Source: JBBRYB01 sp038238115
GTDB taxonomy: Bacteria; Actinomycetota; Actinomycetes; Propionibacteriales; Nocardioidaceae
Assembly (NCBI GenBank): GCA_038238115.1
Contig: JBBRYB010000033.1
Span: forward strand, 1-38,556
Direction: 5' to 3'
Length of the DNA: 38,556 nt
Every line of letters begins with the position of its first letter. Position 1 is the stretch's first letter. The translations under genes were made by a program, and so were the position numbers. The notes beneath the pieces are model-generated. The model saw only the letters and a program-made list of their open reading frames with translations. It did no database searches and had not been told where the DNA came from. Below are positions 8,344-16,289 of the stretch, piece by piece.

Positions 8344-8778
8344 TCAGAATCCGATGGCCGGATCGGGCGGCTGTGTCTGTTGACTCACCGGTGGGGCTGC
8401 GGGGGCGCGGCGACGGCGCTGGACGTCGTAGGCGGTCTTGTTGGCGTTGTGCCCGATCTTGCGGGCGACGAACTCTTCCTTGATCACGGTGCTCCCGTCG
8501 CGTTCGACCTCGTACTCGTGGACATAGCCGCTCGCGACGAAGGAGTCGCCCTTGCGGAATCGCGCGTAGGTCTCCCGGGCAGTGCTCTCGAAGGCGACCA
8601 TGTCGTGGAAGGTCGGGTCGAGCTTGCTGAAGCTGCCGTCGACCTCCTTGCGCCACTGCTCCACCCCCACGCGGAGCCGGACGTGCTCCGCGCCGGCGGT
8701 GGTGAAGTGCAGGTCAGGATCGCTGGCGATAAAGCCGGCCAGGCTCATCTGCGTGGGAATGGACACGCTGACTCCCAT
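8344..8778 (-). CDS. ssb: Single-stranded DNA-binding protein
   Basis: The 144-residue product has an OB fold matching SSB: 'SLAGFIASDPDLHFTTAGAE', 'VRLRVGVEQWRKE', 'FHDMVAFESTARETYARFRK' and 'GDSFVASGYVHEYE', followed by a Pro/Gln-rich tail that ends 'PDPAIGF'. Chromosomal SSB ends in an acidic DDDIPF-type tip that recruits partners; this shorter tail is only weakly similar. The ATG at 8778 is used here; a GTG at 8766, with GGGAG 6 bases ahead of it, is an equally good start. ICE-encoded SSB protects the single strand entering a recipient. It would be transcribed with DUF4913 and the downstream genes. Confidence 0.85.
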   Translation of the reverse strand: MGVSVSIPTQMSLAGFIASDPDLHFTTAGAEHVRLRVGVEQWRKEVDGSFSKLDPTFHDMVAFESTARETYARFRKGDSFVASGYVHEYEVERDGSTVIKEEFVARKIGHNANKTAYDVQRRRRAPAAPPVSQQTQPPDPAIGF

Positions 8779-8933
8779 CTCTCGTAAGGCCCCCTTGTGG
8801 GTGCCGATGTCGTGAGTCAGGTGTGTTGGAGGCGCCAGCGTGGCCGCGGCGCATGGGGCGCCCAACCGTGCAGTCGAGACAGGGATGCGGTCACTTGATG
8901 TTGCAGAGCGAATATCACCTAATGCGTCGGGCT

Positions 8934-8948
8934 CGACCGTTACGGTCG
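8934..8948. promoter_or_regulatory. 15-bp palindrome upstream of the OLD nuclease gene
   Basis: CGACCGT and ACGGTCG flank a single T, a perfect dyad 27 bases before the OLD start at 8976. It fits an operator for a dimeric repressor controlling the cargo gene. The 8779-8975 gap contains no gene. Confidence 0.45.
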
Positions 8949-8975
8949 GGTGGGGTCATTAGCGAGGAAGAGGAC

Positions 8976-10898
8976 ATGCGAGTAAGCCGAGTCGAGTTCG
9001 CCGGGTTTCGCCGCCTGGCACGCACGGGGACGGGCATCGACGGGCCGTTGACTGCATTCGTTGGGTTCAACGAGGCCGGGAAGACCACGCTGCTCAGAGC
9101 GCTCGCCTGGTTTAGCGACGGCGGGGCCATTTCCCCCATCGACTACAACCGCAGTCGTCCACCCATGCAGGACACCACCGAGGTCGTGAAGGTGTTCCAC
9201 GAACTGGACGACGACGACAAGAAGCTGTTCGCCGACATCCCGATGGATAACCGTCCAACCACGCTCGTCCTGAATAGGAACAGGGACGGCAACAGGTATC
9301 GAGACCTGATTCCGAAGCCTACTCGCCCGGCCGCCGTGTTCGCTGCTGCTCTGGAGCGACTCACAGTCGCTAAGGACAGGTTTGCGCGACACCTCGAAAA
9401 AGCGGCCGACGAAGAGGCTGAGGATGCCAACGACTGGGTCGAGACCCTCGAAACTGCTCTCACCGACCCCGACTCCGAGTGGTCGGAGGCCTCGCTCCAG
9501 GCGGTTGACGGGCTCATCGCTTGGCTGGGAGAGGTGCCAGTGGGTAGGAAGCAGCCACGCGACGCCAAATTGGTCGATCTTCTCCGGACGGTAAGCGACC
9601 TGGTGAAGGCGGATCACCCCACGGAGTCGGTTTGGCAGGCGATTTCCGTACGCCAGCCTGAGTTCGTCCTGTTCCAAGAGCACGACCGGCTCCTGGAGAC
9701 GTCATACGAGATAGATCCGGACCAGCGCTCGTCGGTTCACCCAGCAGTGACTCGGCTGCTAGCGCTCGCAGAAGTCGACCTCGACACCATGTGGACGCAC
9801 ATTCAAGCGGGCGACTCCACCAAGAGGGAAACCCTGCTGGAGCACGGCAACGACCGCCTTCGAGCCGTCTTCGACCAGGCGTGGAACCAGAGCAAGGTCA
9901 CGGTTCGGTTCAATGTCAACGGCAGCCGACTTGAAGTGCTCATCAAGGAACTGCACGGCGGAGGAGACGTCACCAACATCAGCGAGCGGTCTGACGGCAT
10001 GAAGACCTTCGTCGCTCTGGTCGCCTTCCTCGAGACGGGCGAACACACAGTCCCGCCCGTTCTGCTCATTGACGAAGCGGAAACGCACCTTCACTACGAC
10101 GCTCAAGCTGATCTTGTGAGCGCTCTGCTCAAGAGCGTCGACACGACGCAGGTTTTCTACACGACCCACTCGCCCGGATGCCTGCCTGGCGACCTCGGTA
10201 CAGGCATCAGGGTCGTAGCCCGTGACCCTGACCATGCGGATGCCAGCGTCATCAAGAACAACTTCTGGGAAGGAGAAGGCCCAGGCTTTTCGCCACTGCT
10301 CTTTGCGATGGGCGCCGGGGCTGCTGCCTTCTCGATGTGCCGAAACGCGGTACTCGCTGAAGGCGCGTCAGACATGGTCCTGCTGCCGTCCCTCATTCGC
10401 GAGGCAACAGGCATCGGCGATTTGGACTACCAAGTCGCGCCGGGTTTGGCGAACGCCCACGGCTCAGGCATCCGTGTTGAGGAAGTCGCTGCGAAGGTCG
10501 TTTACCTGACGGACGGAGACCGAGGAGGTAAGGACCATGAGAAGTTGCTCAAGGCAGTAGGCGTGGACAGAGCGCGCATCTTCCGGTTGCCCGACAACCA
10601 TGCAGTCGAGGACCTCCTTCACCCTGAGGCCTACCTTGCAACCGTCAACGACTTCCTCGTGAAGATGGGTCAAGTCAAGGAGTTCAAGCCTTCCGACGTA
10701 CCGGTAGGCACCCCCATCGCTAAGGCGTTCACCGACTGGGCCAAGGCGAGCAAGGTTCAAGCGCCTAGCAAGGTGGAGGTGGCGTACGCGCTTCTTCGTC
10801 GCGAGAATCGCCAGCTCACTCCTCAGGGGAAGAAGGCTCTCGTGGGACTGCACGAAAAGTTCACCCAGGCGTTCGCCGCCCAACCCGCTGTCCCCTGA
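8976..10898 (+). CDS. OLD-family ATP-dependent nuclease (ABC ATPase plus TOPRIM)
   Basis: This 640-residue protein starts at the ATG at 8976, with GAGGAAGAGG just upstream; an in-frame ATG at 8823 would run through the palindrome. Residues 1-45 hold the ATPase start 'EFAGFRRL' and Walker A 'GFNEAGKTTLL'. The ABC signature region is 'ERSDGMKTFVAL', Walker B is 'VLLIDEAETHLHYDAQ' (about residue 363) and the switch His is in 'YTTHSPGCLP'. The TOPRIM nuclease (about 455-580) has the metal-binding Glu in 'VLAEGASDMVLLPS' and the DxD in 'VYLTDGDRGGKDHE'. OLD and GajA proteins cut DNA and defend against phages. No UvrD-like GajB partner is adjacent, so it is a stand-alone class 1 type. It is opposite in strand to the surrounding ICE operon, which marks it as cargo. 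Defence is inferred from family and location. Confidence 0.9.
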   Translation: MRVSRVEFAGFRRLARTGTGIDGPLTAFVGFNEAGKTTLLRALAWFSDGGAISPIDYNRSRPPMQDTTEVVKVFHELDDDDKKLFADIPMDNRPTTLVLNRNRDGNRYRDLIPKPTRPAAVFAAALERLTVAKDRFARHLEKAADEEAEDANDWVETLETALTDPDSEWSEASLQAVDGLIAWLGEVPVGRKQPRDAKLVDLLRTVSDLVKADHPTESVWQAISVRQPEFVLFQEHDRLLETSYEIDPDQRSSVHPAVTRLLALAEVDLDTMWTHIQAGDSTKRETLLEHGNDRLRAVFDQAWNQSKVTVRFNVNGSRLEVLIKELHGGGDVTNISERSDGMKTFVALVAFLETGEHTVPPVLLIDEAETHLHYDAQADLVSALLKSVDTTQVFYTTHSPGCLPGDLGTGIRVVARDPDHADASVIKNNFWEGEGPGFSPLLFAMGAGAAAFSMCRNAVLAEGASDMVLLPSLIREATGIGDLDYQVAPGLANAHGSGIRVEEVAAKVVYLTDGDRGGKDHEKLLKAVGVDRARIFRLPDNHAVEDLLHPEAYLATVNDFLVKMGQVKEFKPSDVPVGTPIAKAFTDWAKASKVQAPSKVEVAYALLRRENRQLTPQGKKALVGLHEKFTQAFAAQPAVP

Positions 10899-10911
10899 CG
10901 AGTAGGCCGCC

Positions 10912-10962
10912 ATGTCCAACGACGACAAGGCCCCTATCTACAACTCCGAGTTCGGCGAGTAG
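10912..10962 (+). other. Possible 16-residue ORF or gene remnant after OLD
   Basis: An ATG at 10912, 13 bases past the OLD stop, opens a frame reading 'MSNDDKAPIYNSEFGE' before TAG. It looks like the start of a protein cut short, but has no strong ribosome site. The opposite strand also reads protein-like here ('IDAATRELLAELGVVD') as a possible lost tail of the coupling-protein gene. Neither is proven. Confidence 0.2.
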
Positions 10963-11017
10963 CTCGCGCGTGGCTGCGTCAATCTGGGGCCGGAGTGGTG
11001 CTGGAACGGGGGCAACC

Positions 11018-12727
11018 TCAGCGATTGGTCCAGCGTCGAAGATTGGCGACGATCGGTGGCGCGCTCCGGAGCAGCACGAGTCCGGTACCGAACGGCAGGG
11101 TCCGGATGCGTTCAGGCGGCATGATTGGGACCCGTCTGGTGGAGCGTTGTACCGACCGGGAGCCGTAGTCGCCGACGCTGATGGTGTCGGTTTGCTCGTC
11201 GCGTTCACCGATAAGCACCGACAGTTCCTGGAGGTCTCTGGAGGCGGATGCGCCGCCGAGGATGACCTTGACGATGGAGGCGTCCCAGATGGCACTGGCG
11301 GCGTGGTCTCCCCACCGATCGCGCGCCTGAGAGAGCGACTGGAGGACGGGCATGGCGGTGATGCCGGTTCCTCCGCCTTCGGCCATGAGCACAGGTAGCG
11401 AGGGGAGTGGGGAGAGGTTGCCGATCTCGTCGAGGGCCAGCAGCAGTGGCGGGTCCAGGCGTGCACCGGGAGATGCAGCGGCGAGGTGCCGAGCGGTCTC
11501 GGCGAGGTCTTCGATGAACGCCGCGACCAGTGACCAGGACGCGCCGGCACCGGCTCCGGTTGCCAACAGGTAGAGGGTGCCGTTGTTGGTGAGGAACTCG
11601 GTCGGGTCGAAGGCCTCGTCTGGGCCGGGGTTGACCGTGTCAAGGACGCGAGGATCGGCCAGGCAGCTCAGCGCTTGCGCGACGGCCATCCAGATCGAGT
11701 CCCGGGTTCGTGGATCGGAGTTGATCATTGACTCCAGTGAGTCGCCCCAGCCGGTCGCGGCGGACGGGTTGCTGGCGAGGATGCCGACGGCGTCCGCCGC
11801 GGTGGACGGGGAGAGCGACCACTCGAAGAGAGCGCGGGTCGTCAGTCCTTCGATTGCGGCTGCGTGGAGGAGGGCTTGGAGGGCGGCGCGGGTCTTGCCC
11901 TCCCAGAACCCACCGGACTCCACGCCACCGGACGACAGCCCGGTCGACGAGGCGAGTCCGCCGGCACGGATCATCGCCGTGAGCGGGTCCCCGCAGCCGC
12001 GGATCGGGGACCACCGCAAACCGCGCGGAAGATCCAGGTCTCCGGCGAGGCGCTGCGGATCGAACACGGCCACAGGGCCACGCTCGCGTCGGACGTCGAT
12101 GGTGGTGGTGATGTTGTCGGGCCGGGTTGACGTGGTGACGACGGCGCCGGGCGCGTCGAGGATCGCGTTGATGACCAGGTGCAGACCTTTGCCGGAGCGG
12201 GGTGGTCCGACGATGAGGATCGAGTCTTCGACCGATGCCCAGATCTGTTGGCCGTGTGCGGTGCCGAGGAGGTAGCCGACGTCCTCGGCCGCGGGGTTGG
12301 TCAGGGACGGCCTTAGCGTGCATCCGCGATGCAGGAGTGCACGCTTCGACGCGGTCGGGGTGATGTCGCGTCGGGTCGCAATCCCGACGATCCGGTGAGG
12401 GTCGTGCGCGGCGCGATGCCGGATGCCTCCGACGATCCGCCAGGTCACGACCGCGACCGCGAGCACCAGGGTGAGCGCGGCGATGACGACCGCCCAGTAG
12501 AGGGCTGGCGACAGGCCGGGGGCTGCGAGCGCCGATCCCGGATCACCCGGCCGTGCGAGAACTCTGAATCCTGAGGCGACACCCGCGGCAGGACGTGGTG
12601 TCGCGTCGAGGGCCGCCGCGATGCCGCCGGCTGCGCGGAGCATGAGGCCGAGGAGGAACGCCGTACCGACGACGATGAGGGCGGCGTTGACGAGTTCGTC
12701 ATCGACCCGACGGGCACCGGTGTTCAC
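11018..12727 (-). CDS. traG: VirD4/TraG-type T4SS coupling protein
   Basis: The product has 569 residues and starts at a GTG at 12727 that overlaps the previous stop (GTGA). Two N-terminal membrane segments ('LIVVGTAFLLGLML', 'ALYWAVVIAALTLVLAVAVV') anchor it. Walker A is 'SILIVGPPRSGKGLHLVI', Walker B is 'PPLLLALDEIGNLSPL', and the TraM-recognition/TraG C-terminal domain follows ('TAMPVLQSLSQARDRWG', 'ASIVKVILGGASASRDL'). Coupling proteins bring the DNA-relaxase complex to the type IV secretion channel and drive its export by ATP hydrolysis. It ends with 'RRWTNR' just before the OLD cargo region; an alternative frame beyond the stop is also open, so a slightly longer ancestral C-terminus is possible. 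Confidence 0.92.
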   Translation of the reverse strand: MNTGARRVDDELVNAALIVVGTAFLLGLMLRAAGGIAAALDATPRPAAGVASGFRVLARPGDPGSALAAPGLSPALYWAVVIAALTLVLAVAVVTWRIVGGIRHRAAHDPHRIVGIATRRDITPTASKRALLHRGCTLRPSLTNPAAEDVGYLLGTAHGQQIWASVEDSILIVGPPRSGKGLHLVINAILDAPGAVVTTSTRPDNITTTIDVRRERGPVAVFDPQRLAGDLDLPRGLRWSPIRGCGDPLTAMIRAGGLASSTGLSSGGVESGGFWEGKTRAALQALLHAAAIEGLTTRALFEWSLSPSTAADAVGILASNPSAATGWGDSLESMINSDPRTRDSIWMAVAQALSCLADPRVLDTVNPGPDEAFDPTEFLTNNGTLYLLATGAGAGASWSLVAAFIEDLAETARHLAAASPGARLDPPLLLALDEIGNLSPLPSLPVLMAEGGGTGITAMPVLQSLSQARDRWGDHAASAIWDASIVKVILGGASASRDLQELSVLIGERDEQTDTISVGDYGSRSVQRSTRRVPIMPPERIRTLPFGTGLVLLRSAPPIVANLRRWTNR

Positions 12728-13206
12728 ACGGTGGCTTCCAGCGGGGCGGTGAGAGGCGTCACCGTGTTGGAGTCGAGTCCCATCAGTACCAGCGCCCCTT
12801 GGTGGCGGGACAAGACGGCCGGTGGAAGCCGCACCACGGCCGCACCGGCGTCGTCGGCCGTTGCATGGAGGAGGACGTAGGCCACGGCAACTTGCTCGCC
12901 CGGCCGGAATCCCGACCCCGTGACTCCCGGCAACATCCGGATCGGCAAGACATCAGCCGATCCCTCCTGGGTGGTGTCATCTCCGGGCGGGGTCGAGATG
13001 TCGACGTACGTCGTGCCGTCGGCCTCCGCCATCTGAACTCTGACGGGTGTCGCGAGTTCGCTGGTGATCTCGTCGAGCAACCCGCGGAGGTCGCCGCGAA
13101 GCAACGGGCGCTGGTCGGCGTACGGCTGGCCGTCGAGCCGGGCCGAGAGCACCCCGTCCTCGTCGACCGTGATCGCGACGACGGGAAGGACGACGGGAGT
13201 CTTCAT
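12724..13206 (-). CDS. Conserved ICE protein, unknown function
   Basis: This 160-residue protein starts at the ATG at 13206, overlapping the upstream ardC stop (ATGA), and its own TGA overlaps the coupling-protein start (GTGA). The tight packing says it belongs to the core transfer operon. It looks like a small soluble beta-rich protein ('VVAITVDEDGVLSARLDGQ', 'TYVDISTPPG', 'VAVAYVLLHATADDAG'). It has no membrane segment and no recognised catalytic motif. A cytoplasmic accessory of the coupling protein or VirB4 is a guess from position only. Confidence 0.75.
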   Translation of the reverse strand: MKTPVVLPVVAITVDEDGVLSARLDGQPYADQRPLLRGDLRGLLDEITSELATPVRVQMAEADGTTYVDISTPPGDDTTQEGSADVLPIRMLPGVTGSGFRPGEQVAVAYVLLHATADDAGAAVVRLPPAVLSRHQGALVLMGLDSNTVTPLTAPLEATV

Positions 13207-13547
13207 AATCCGAGCACCGCCTCGTCGCGGCGCACTGCCGTCGCAGCCGCGGGCTGGATGGGTTTCGGCTGTTTGCGGTGGGCGAGGGCCTCGCGGTCGA
13301 GTCCTGGCGGATTGCCGTCACCAACCTTGACGGTGGGCAGGTTGTCGAGAATCCCGACGGCTGTGGCTCGAACTCGCTCGGCGGTGGAGTGCACGACCTC
13401 GACGGGTGACTTGCCGGGAACACTGGCTGCCCAGGTGGAGACATAGGGGATCGTGTAGGTGCTCGTGTCCAGACCGTGGGCCGCGCCGACCATGACTATC
13501 TGGACAGGTGAGCTGTCAAGTGGCTGGACGGGTGTGGGTGGCTTCAT
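13203..13547 (-). pseudogene. C-terminal fragment of the ICE ardC (ardC-A), fused to transposon-end codons
   Basis: The ORF runs from the ATG at 13547 to the TGA at 13203-13205. Its first 18 codons ('MKPPTPVQPLDSSPVQIV') lie inside the transposon end. From 13493 onward it encodes the ArdC C-terminus ('GAAHGLDTSTYTIPYVSTWA', 'NPPGLDREALAHR'). The N-terminal part of the same gene is at 20327-21128. Joining A20327 to T13492 gives an uninterrupted frame 'ESVALMVGAAHGLD', parallel to 'ESVALMLLAAHDMD' in the second copy. The fragment lacks the HExxH site, so it is not a working protein, though it may still be translated from the transposon-supplied ATG and couple to the next gene. Confidence 0.75.
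13497..13507 (+). repeat. Left terminal inverted repeat of the Tn554-like element
   Basis: TATCTGGACAG reads inward into the element. The next 30 bases hold further CTGTC and CTGGAC half-repeats that could be recombinase arm sites. Confidence 0.65.
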
Positions 13548-14624
13548 AGCGAACGTCCTTCGATGGTTGCGCGGGGTGCGTGGGGAGAGACGGAGATGGG
13601 CTCGGACGCTGGCACGAGGTCCCTGGCGGTAGCGCGGTCGAGGCCGGGCGGCTCGCCGTTGGGCAAGGTCTGGGTCTCGAGGTTGTCGAGGAGGCCCAGA
13701 GCGGCGTTGCGGACACGGACGGCGGTCTGCTGGACAGCGGCAACGGGGTCGACGCCCTCGATGCGAGAGGCCCAGGACGACACGTAGGGGACGGTGTACT
13801 GGGAGCTGTCCATGTCGTGCGCGGCGAGCAGCATCAGCGCGACCGACTCAGCCTCTACTTCGGCGACGCCGCGATGCATCGCAGCGTCGGTGTTGTCGGG
13901 ACCGTGGAGAATGACGTGCCCCAGCTCGTGAGCCATCGTCTTGGCCTGTGCTGCGTCGTCCATGTCCATCCGCACGGAGACCTCGTGGGTGAGGTAGTCG
14001 GTGAGCCCGTTCGCTCCACCGATCGCCGCGGCGTTGGATACCAGTCGCAGCTCGAAGCCGTGCGCGTTGATCTGGTCGGCCAGACCGTCCCAGAGTCCGG
14101 CAGGGGCTTGGCCTTCGAGGAGTTTGGGCACGGGTGTTGCGGGGAGTGGGCTCCCGTCGGTTTGCGATTGCGCCCACACGTAGGCGGGGCGGACGCCGAC
14201 CATCCGGGAGCGCACGACTTTCGCCGGGGGCGGGCGTCTCACCGCGACCGAGGCGGCGCCAGCTGTCGGGGGTGTCGGGCTGGTAGGAGGCCATGCGTGC
14301 CGTGACGGGCGCGAAGATCTGGTAGCCCGGTTGGCCCTTCACTACATGCCGGCCCAGGGCCTGCCATTGCTTGAAGCCCGCGACGAACGTGGGGTAGGCG
14401 TCAGGGACGCGGCCTTGCGCGTAGGCAGCGGAGTGCTGGACCCAGATCAGGAGCGTGTTGTTGAACGAGCGAGCCCGAAAGCGGGCGGCGAACTCCATCG
14501 CTCGACGCCAGTCCTCGCCGGTGACGAGCTGTTCCACGGCGCCGATGAGCTTGGCCTGAAGGGCGTCGAGCTTCGCCTCACGGTCGGCGGTCTTCTCTTC
14601 GAGGCTGCGGCTGTCGGTGCGCAT
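13544..14624 (-). pseudogene. Second ardC copy (ardC-B), frameshifted
   Basis: The ATG at 14624 (ribosome site GGGAGGAC) starts an ArdC N-terminal ssDNA-binding domain: 'LVTGEDWRRAMEFAARFRAR', 'FNNTLLIWVQ', 'FVAGFKQWQALGRHVVKGQP'. After 'DSWRRLGRGETPAPGE' the frame is lost; the other frame then continues 'VVRSRMVGVRPAYVWAQSQ' and contains the metallopeptidase motif 'MAHELGHVILHG'. One extra A within the AAA at 14219-14221 (TTT on +) explains the shift: GAAAGTC here against GAAGTC expected from the paralogue. ArdC proteins bind incoming ssDNA and protect it from restriction. With the shift corrected the product would be about 360 residues. The gene lies wholly inside the Tn554-like element, 50 bases from its left end. 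Confidence 0.8.
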
Positions 14625-14712
14625 CGGGTCCTCCCACGGGGTTGCAGGAGGAAGGTGCGCAGGCGGCACCTGCCGATGCGGGTTGCTGTGCGGTAGTGAA
14701 TCGAGTCCCGGC

Positions 14713-14740
14713 TTGTAGGACAGCTATTCAGTGTTACTAT
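14713..14740 (+). promoter_or_regulatory. Promoter of the padR-ABC cassette
   Basis: TTGTAG (14713-14718) and TACTAT (14735-14740) are spaced 16 bases apart, 48 bases upstream of the padR GTG. This stretch is AT-rich compared with its surroundings. Confidence 0.45.
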
Positions 14741-14751
14741 GTACTGGTAGT
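14736..14751. promoter_or_regulatory. Candidate PadR operator
   Basis: ACTA and TAGT form a dyad with an 8-base spacer overlapping the predicted -10. PadR repressors bind dyads of this spacing, typically ATGT-N8-ACAT, so autoregulation is plausible. Confidence 0.35.
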
Positions 14752-14788
14752 CAATAACGCTGACTAGCGCTGAGGGAGGAGGTGTTCC

Positions 14789-15118
14789 GTGGGCAAGCAG
14801 GTGACAGAGATGCTCAAGGGGACGCTGGAGGGCATCGTTCTCGCGATCCTGTCCGGCCGGTCCGCGTACGGCTACGAGATCACGGCATGGCTGCGGGAGA
14901 AGGGCTTCACCGACATCGCCGAAGGAACCATCTACGCGCTCCTCATCAGGATCGAGCAGCGCGGGCTCGTCGACGTGGAGAGGGTCCCCTCCGAGAAGGG
15001 GCCGCCACGCAAGGTGTACTCCCTCAATGCTCAGGGACAGGAACACCTCGAAGAGTTCTGGAAGACCTGGAGCTTCCTCGCAGAACGGCTCGAACAGCTC
15101 CACCAAGGAGGAAGATAG
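14789..15118 (+). CDS. PadR-family transcriptional regulator
   Basis: This 109-residue protein starts at a GTG at 14789, preceded by GGGAGGAGG. The PadR winged helix is clear: 'LKGTLEGIVLAILSGRSAYG', 'GYEITAWLREKGF', 'IAEGTIYALLIRIEQRGLVD' and 'GPPRKVYSLNAQGQEHL'. The C-terminal helix is for dimerisation. PadR proteins are ligand-released repressors, often of drug exporters. It heads a tight operon with DUF1048 and an ABC-2 transporter, the standard arrangement in which the regulator represses its own efflux operon until the drug binds. Confidence 0.9.
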   Translation: MGKQVTEMLKGTLEGIVLAILSGRSAYGYEITAWLREKGFTDIAEGTIYALLIRIEQRGLVDVERVPSEKGPPRKVYSLNAQGQEHLEEFWKTWSFLAERLEQLHQGGR

Positions 15119-15120
15119 AC

Positions 15121-15486
15121 ATGGCCCCACGATGGATCGAGTTGGTCACCGGATCGCTCGAACAGAAGAAGCAGTACCGACAGGGCAGGTCGAGGATCAA
15201 GCAGCTCCCCGCGAACTATCGGGCCGCCGCCGAGGCGGTAGAGCGGTACCTAATGTACGCCGGAGGGATCGCTAAGGGCGACGTCTACGTGCGGATGCAC
15301 GAAGACCTAGTGAGCCTGTTTGAACAGGCCGCAGCGGATGGAACCCCGATCCGCGCGCTCGTCGGCGACGACCCGGTGGAGTTCGTGGAGACGTTCGTCG
15401 CGAACTACTCGGATGGCCAGTGGCTCCTCAAGGAGCGCGCCCGTCTGGCCGACGCCATCGCGCAGGCTGCCGGGGAGACGTCGTGA
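15121..15486 (+). CDS. DUF1048-family protein
   Basis: The product has 121 residues with a ribosome site AAGGAGG ahead of the ATG at 15121. It starts two bases after the padR stop, and its TGA overlaps the next GTG (GTGA). It is a small helical protein with the DUF1048 features 'QYRQGRSRIKQLPANYRAAA', 'AVERYLMYAGGI', 'LVSLFEQAAADGTPIRALVG' and 'DPVEFVETFVANY'. Members almost always sit beside PadR and ABC-2 genes. The molecular role is unknown; a cofactor of the regulator or transporter is inferred from context only. Confidence 0.85.
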   Translation: MAPRWIELVTGSLEQKKQYRQGRSRIKQLPANYRAAAEAVERYLMYAGGIAKGDVYVRMHEDLVSLFEQAAADGTPIRALVGDDPVEFVETFVANYSDGQWLLKERARLADAIAQAAGETS

Positions 15487-16280
15487 CCATCGCCATCAGC
15501 GTCGAGGGTCTGGAGAAGTCGTTCAAGGAGCTGCGGGTGCTGCGCGGTGTGGACTTCGACGTGGCGCAGGGCACCATTTTCGCTCTCCTCGGCTCAAACG
15601 GGGCAGGCAAGACCACGGTCGTGAAGATCCTGTCCACACTGCTCAGGGCCGATGCGGGAACGGCCAGCGTCATCGGCTTCGATGTCGCCACGCAGGCTGC
15701 GGACGTGCGGGAGTCCATCAGCCTCACCGGTCAGTTCGCGGCGGTCGACGAAATCCTCACCGGGCGGGAGAACCTGGTGTTGGTGGCCAGGTTGCGGCAC
15801 CTGAACGACGCCGGCCAGATCGCGGATGACCTTCTGGCCCGCTTCCAGCTCACCGACGCGGCGGAGCGGAAGGTGTCGACGTATTCGGGTGGCATGCGCC
15901 GGCGTTTGGACATCGCGATGAGCCTCATTGGGAGTTCGCCGGTCATCTTCCTCGACGAGCCGACGGCCGGGCTCGACCCCCAGTCGCGCATCGAGGTGTG
16001 GCAGGCCGTCAAGGCACTCGCCGCGCACGGTACGACTGTGCTGCTCACGACGCAGCACCTGGACGAGGCCGAGCAGCTCGCCGACCGGATCGCGATCCTC
16101 CACGCGGGCCGGATCATCGTGGACGGCACGCTCGCTGAGCTCAAGCAGCTCCTCCCGCCCGCCAAGGTCGAGTACATCGAGAAGCAGCCGACCCTCGAGG
16201 ACGTCTTCCTCGCCATCGTCGGTGACGACGGCAAGGACGGCGACGACCGCGATGACCGCAACGTCGACACGGACGAGTAA
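15483..16280 (+). CDS. ABC-2 efflux transporter, ATP-binding subunit (DrrA-like)
   Basis: This 265-residue protein starts at a GTG at 15483 overlapping the previous stop. All nucleotide-binding motifs are intact: Walker A 'LLGSNGAGKTTVVKIL', Q-loop 'SLTGQFAAVDE', signature 'TYSGGMRRRLDIAMSL', Walker B 'VIFLDEPTAGLDPQSR' and H-loop 'LLTTQHLDEAEQ'. It has the DrrA/CcmA-type C-terminus plus an Asp-rich tail ('DDGKDGDDRDD'). It would power export of a drug or antibiotic through the membrane subunit encoded 9 bases downstream. The substrate is unknown. Confidence 0.93.
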   Translation: MTIAISVEGLEKSFKELRVLRGVDFDVAQGTIFALLGSNGAGKTTVVKILSTLLRADAGTASVIGFDVATQAADVRESISLTGQFAAVDEILTGRENLVLVARLRHLNDAGQIADDLLARFQLTDAAERKVSTYSGGMRRRLDIAMSLIGSSPVIFLDEPTAGLDPQSRIEVWQAVKALAAHGTTVLLTTQHLDEAEQLADRIAILHAGRIIVDGTLAELKQLLPPAKVEYIEKQPTLEDVFLAIVGDDGKDGDDRDDRNVDTDE

Positions 16281-16289
16281 GGAACAACG

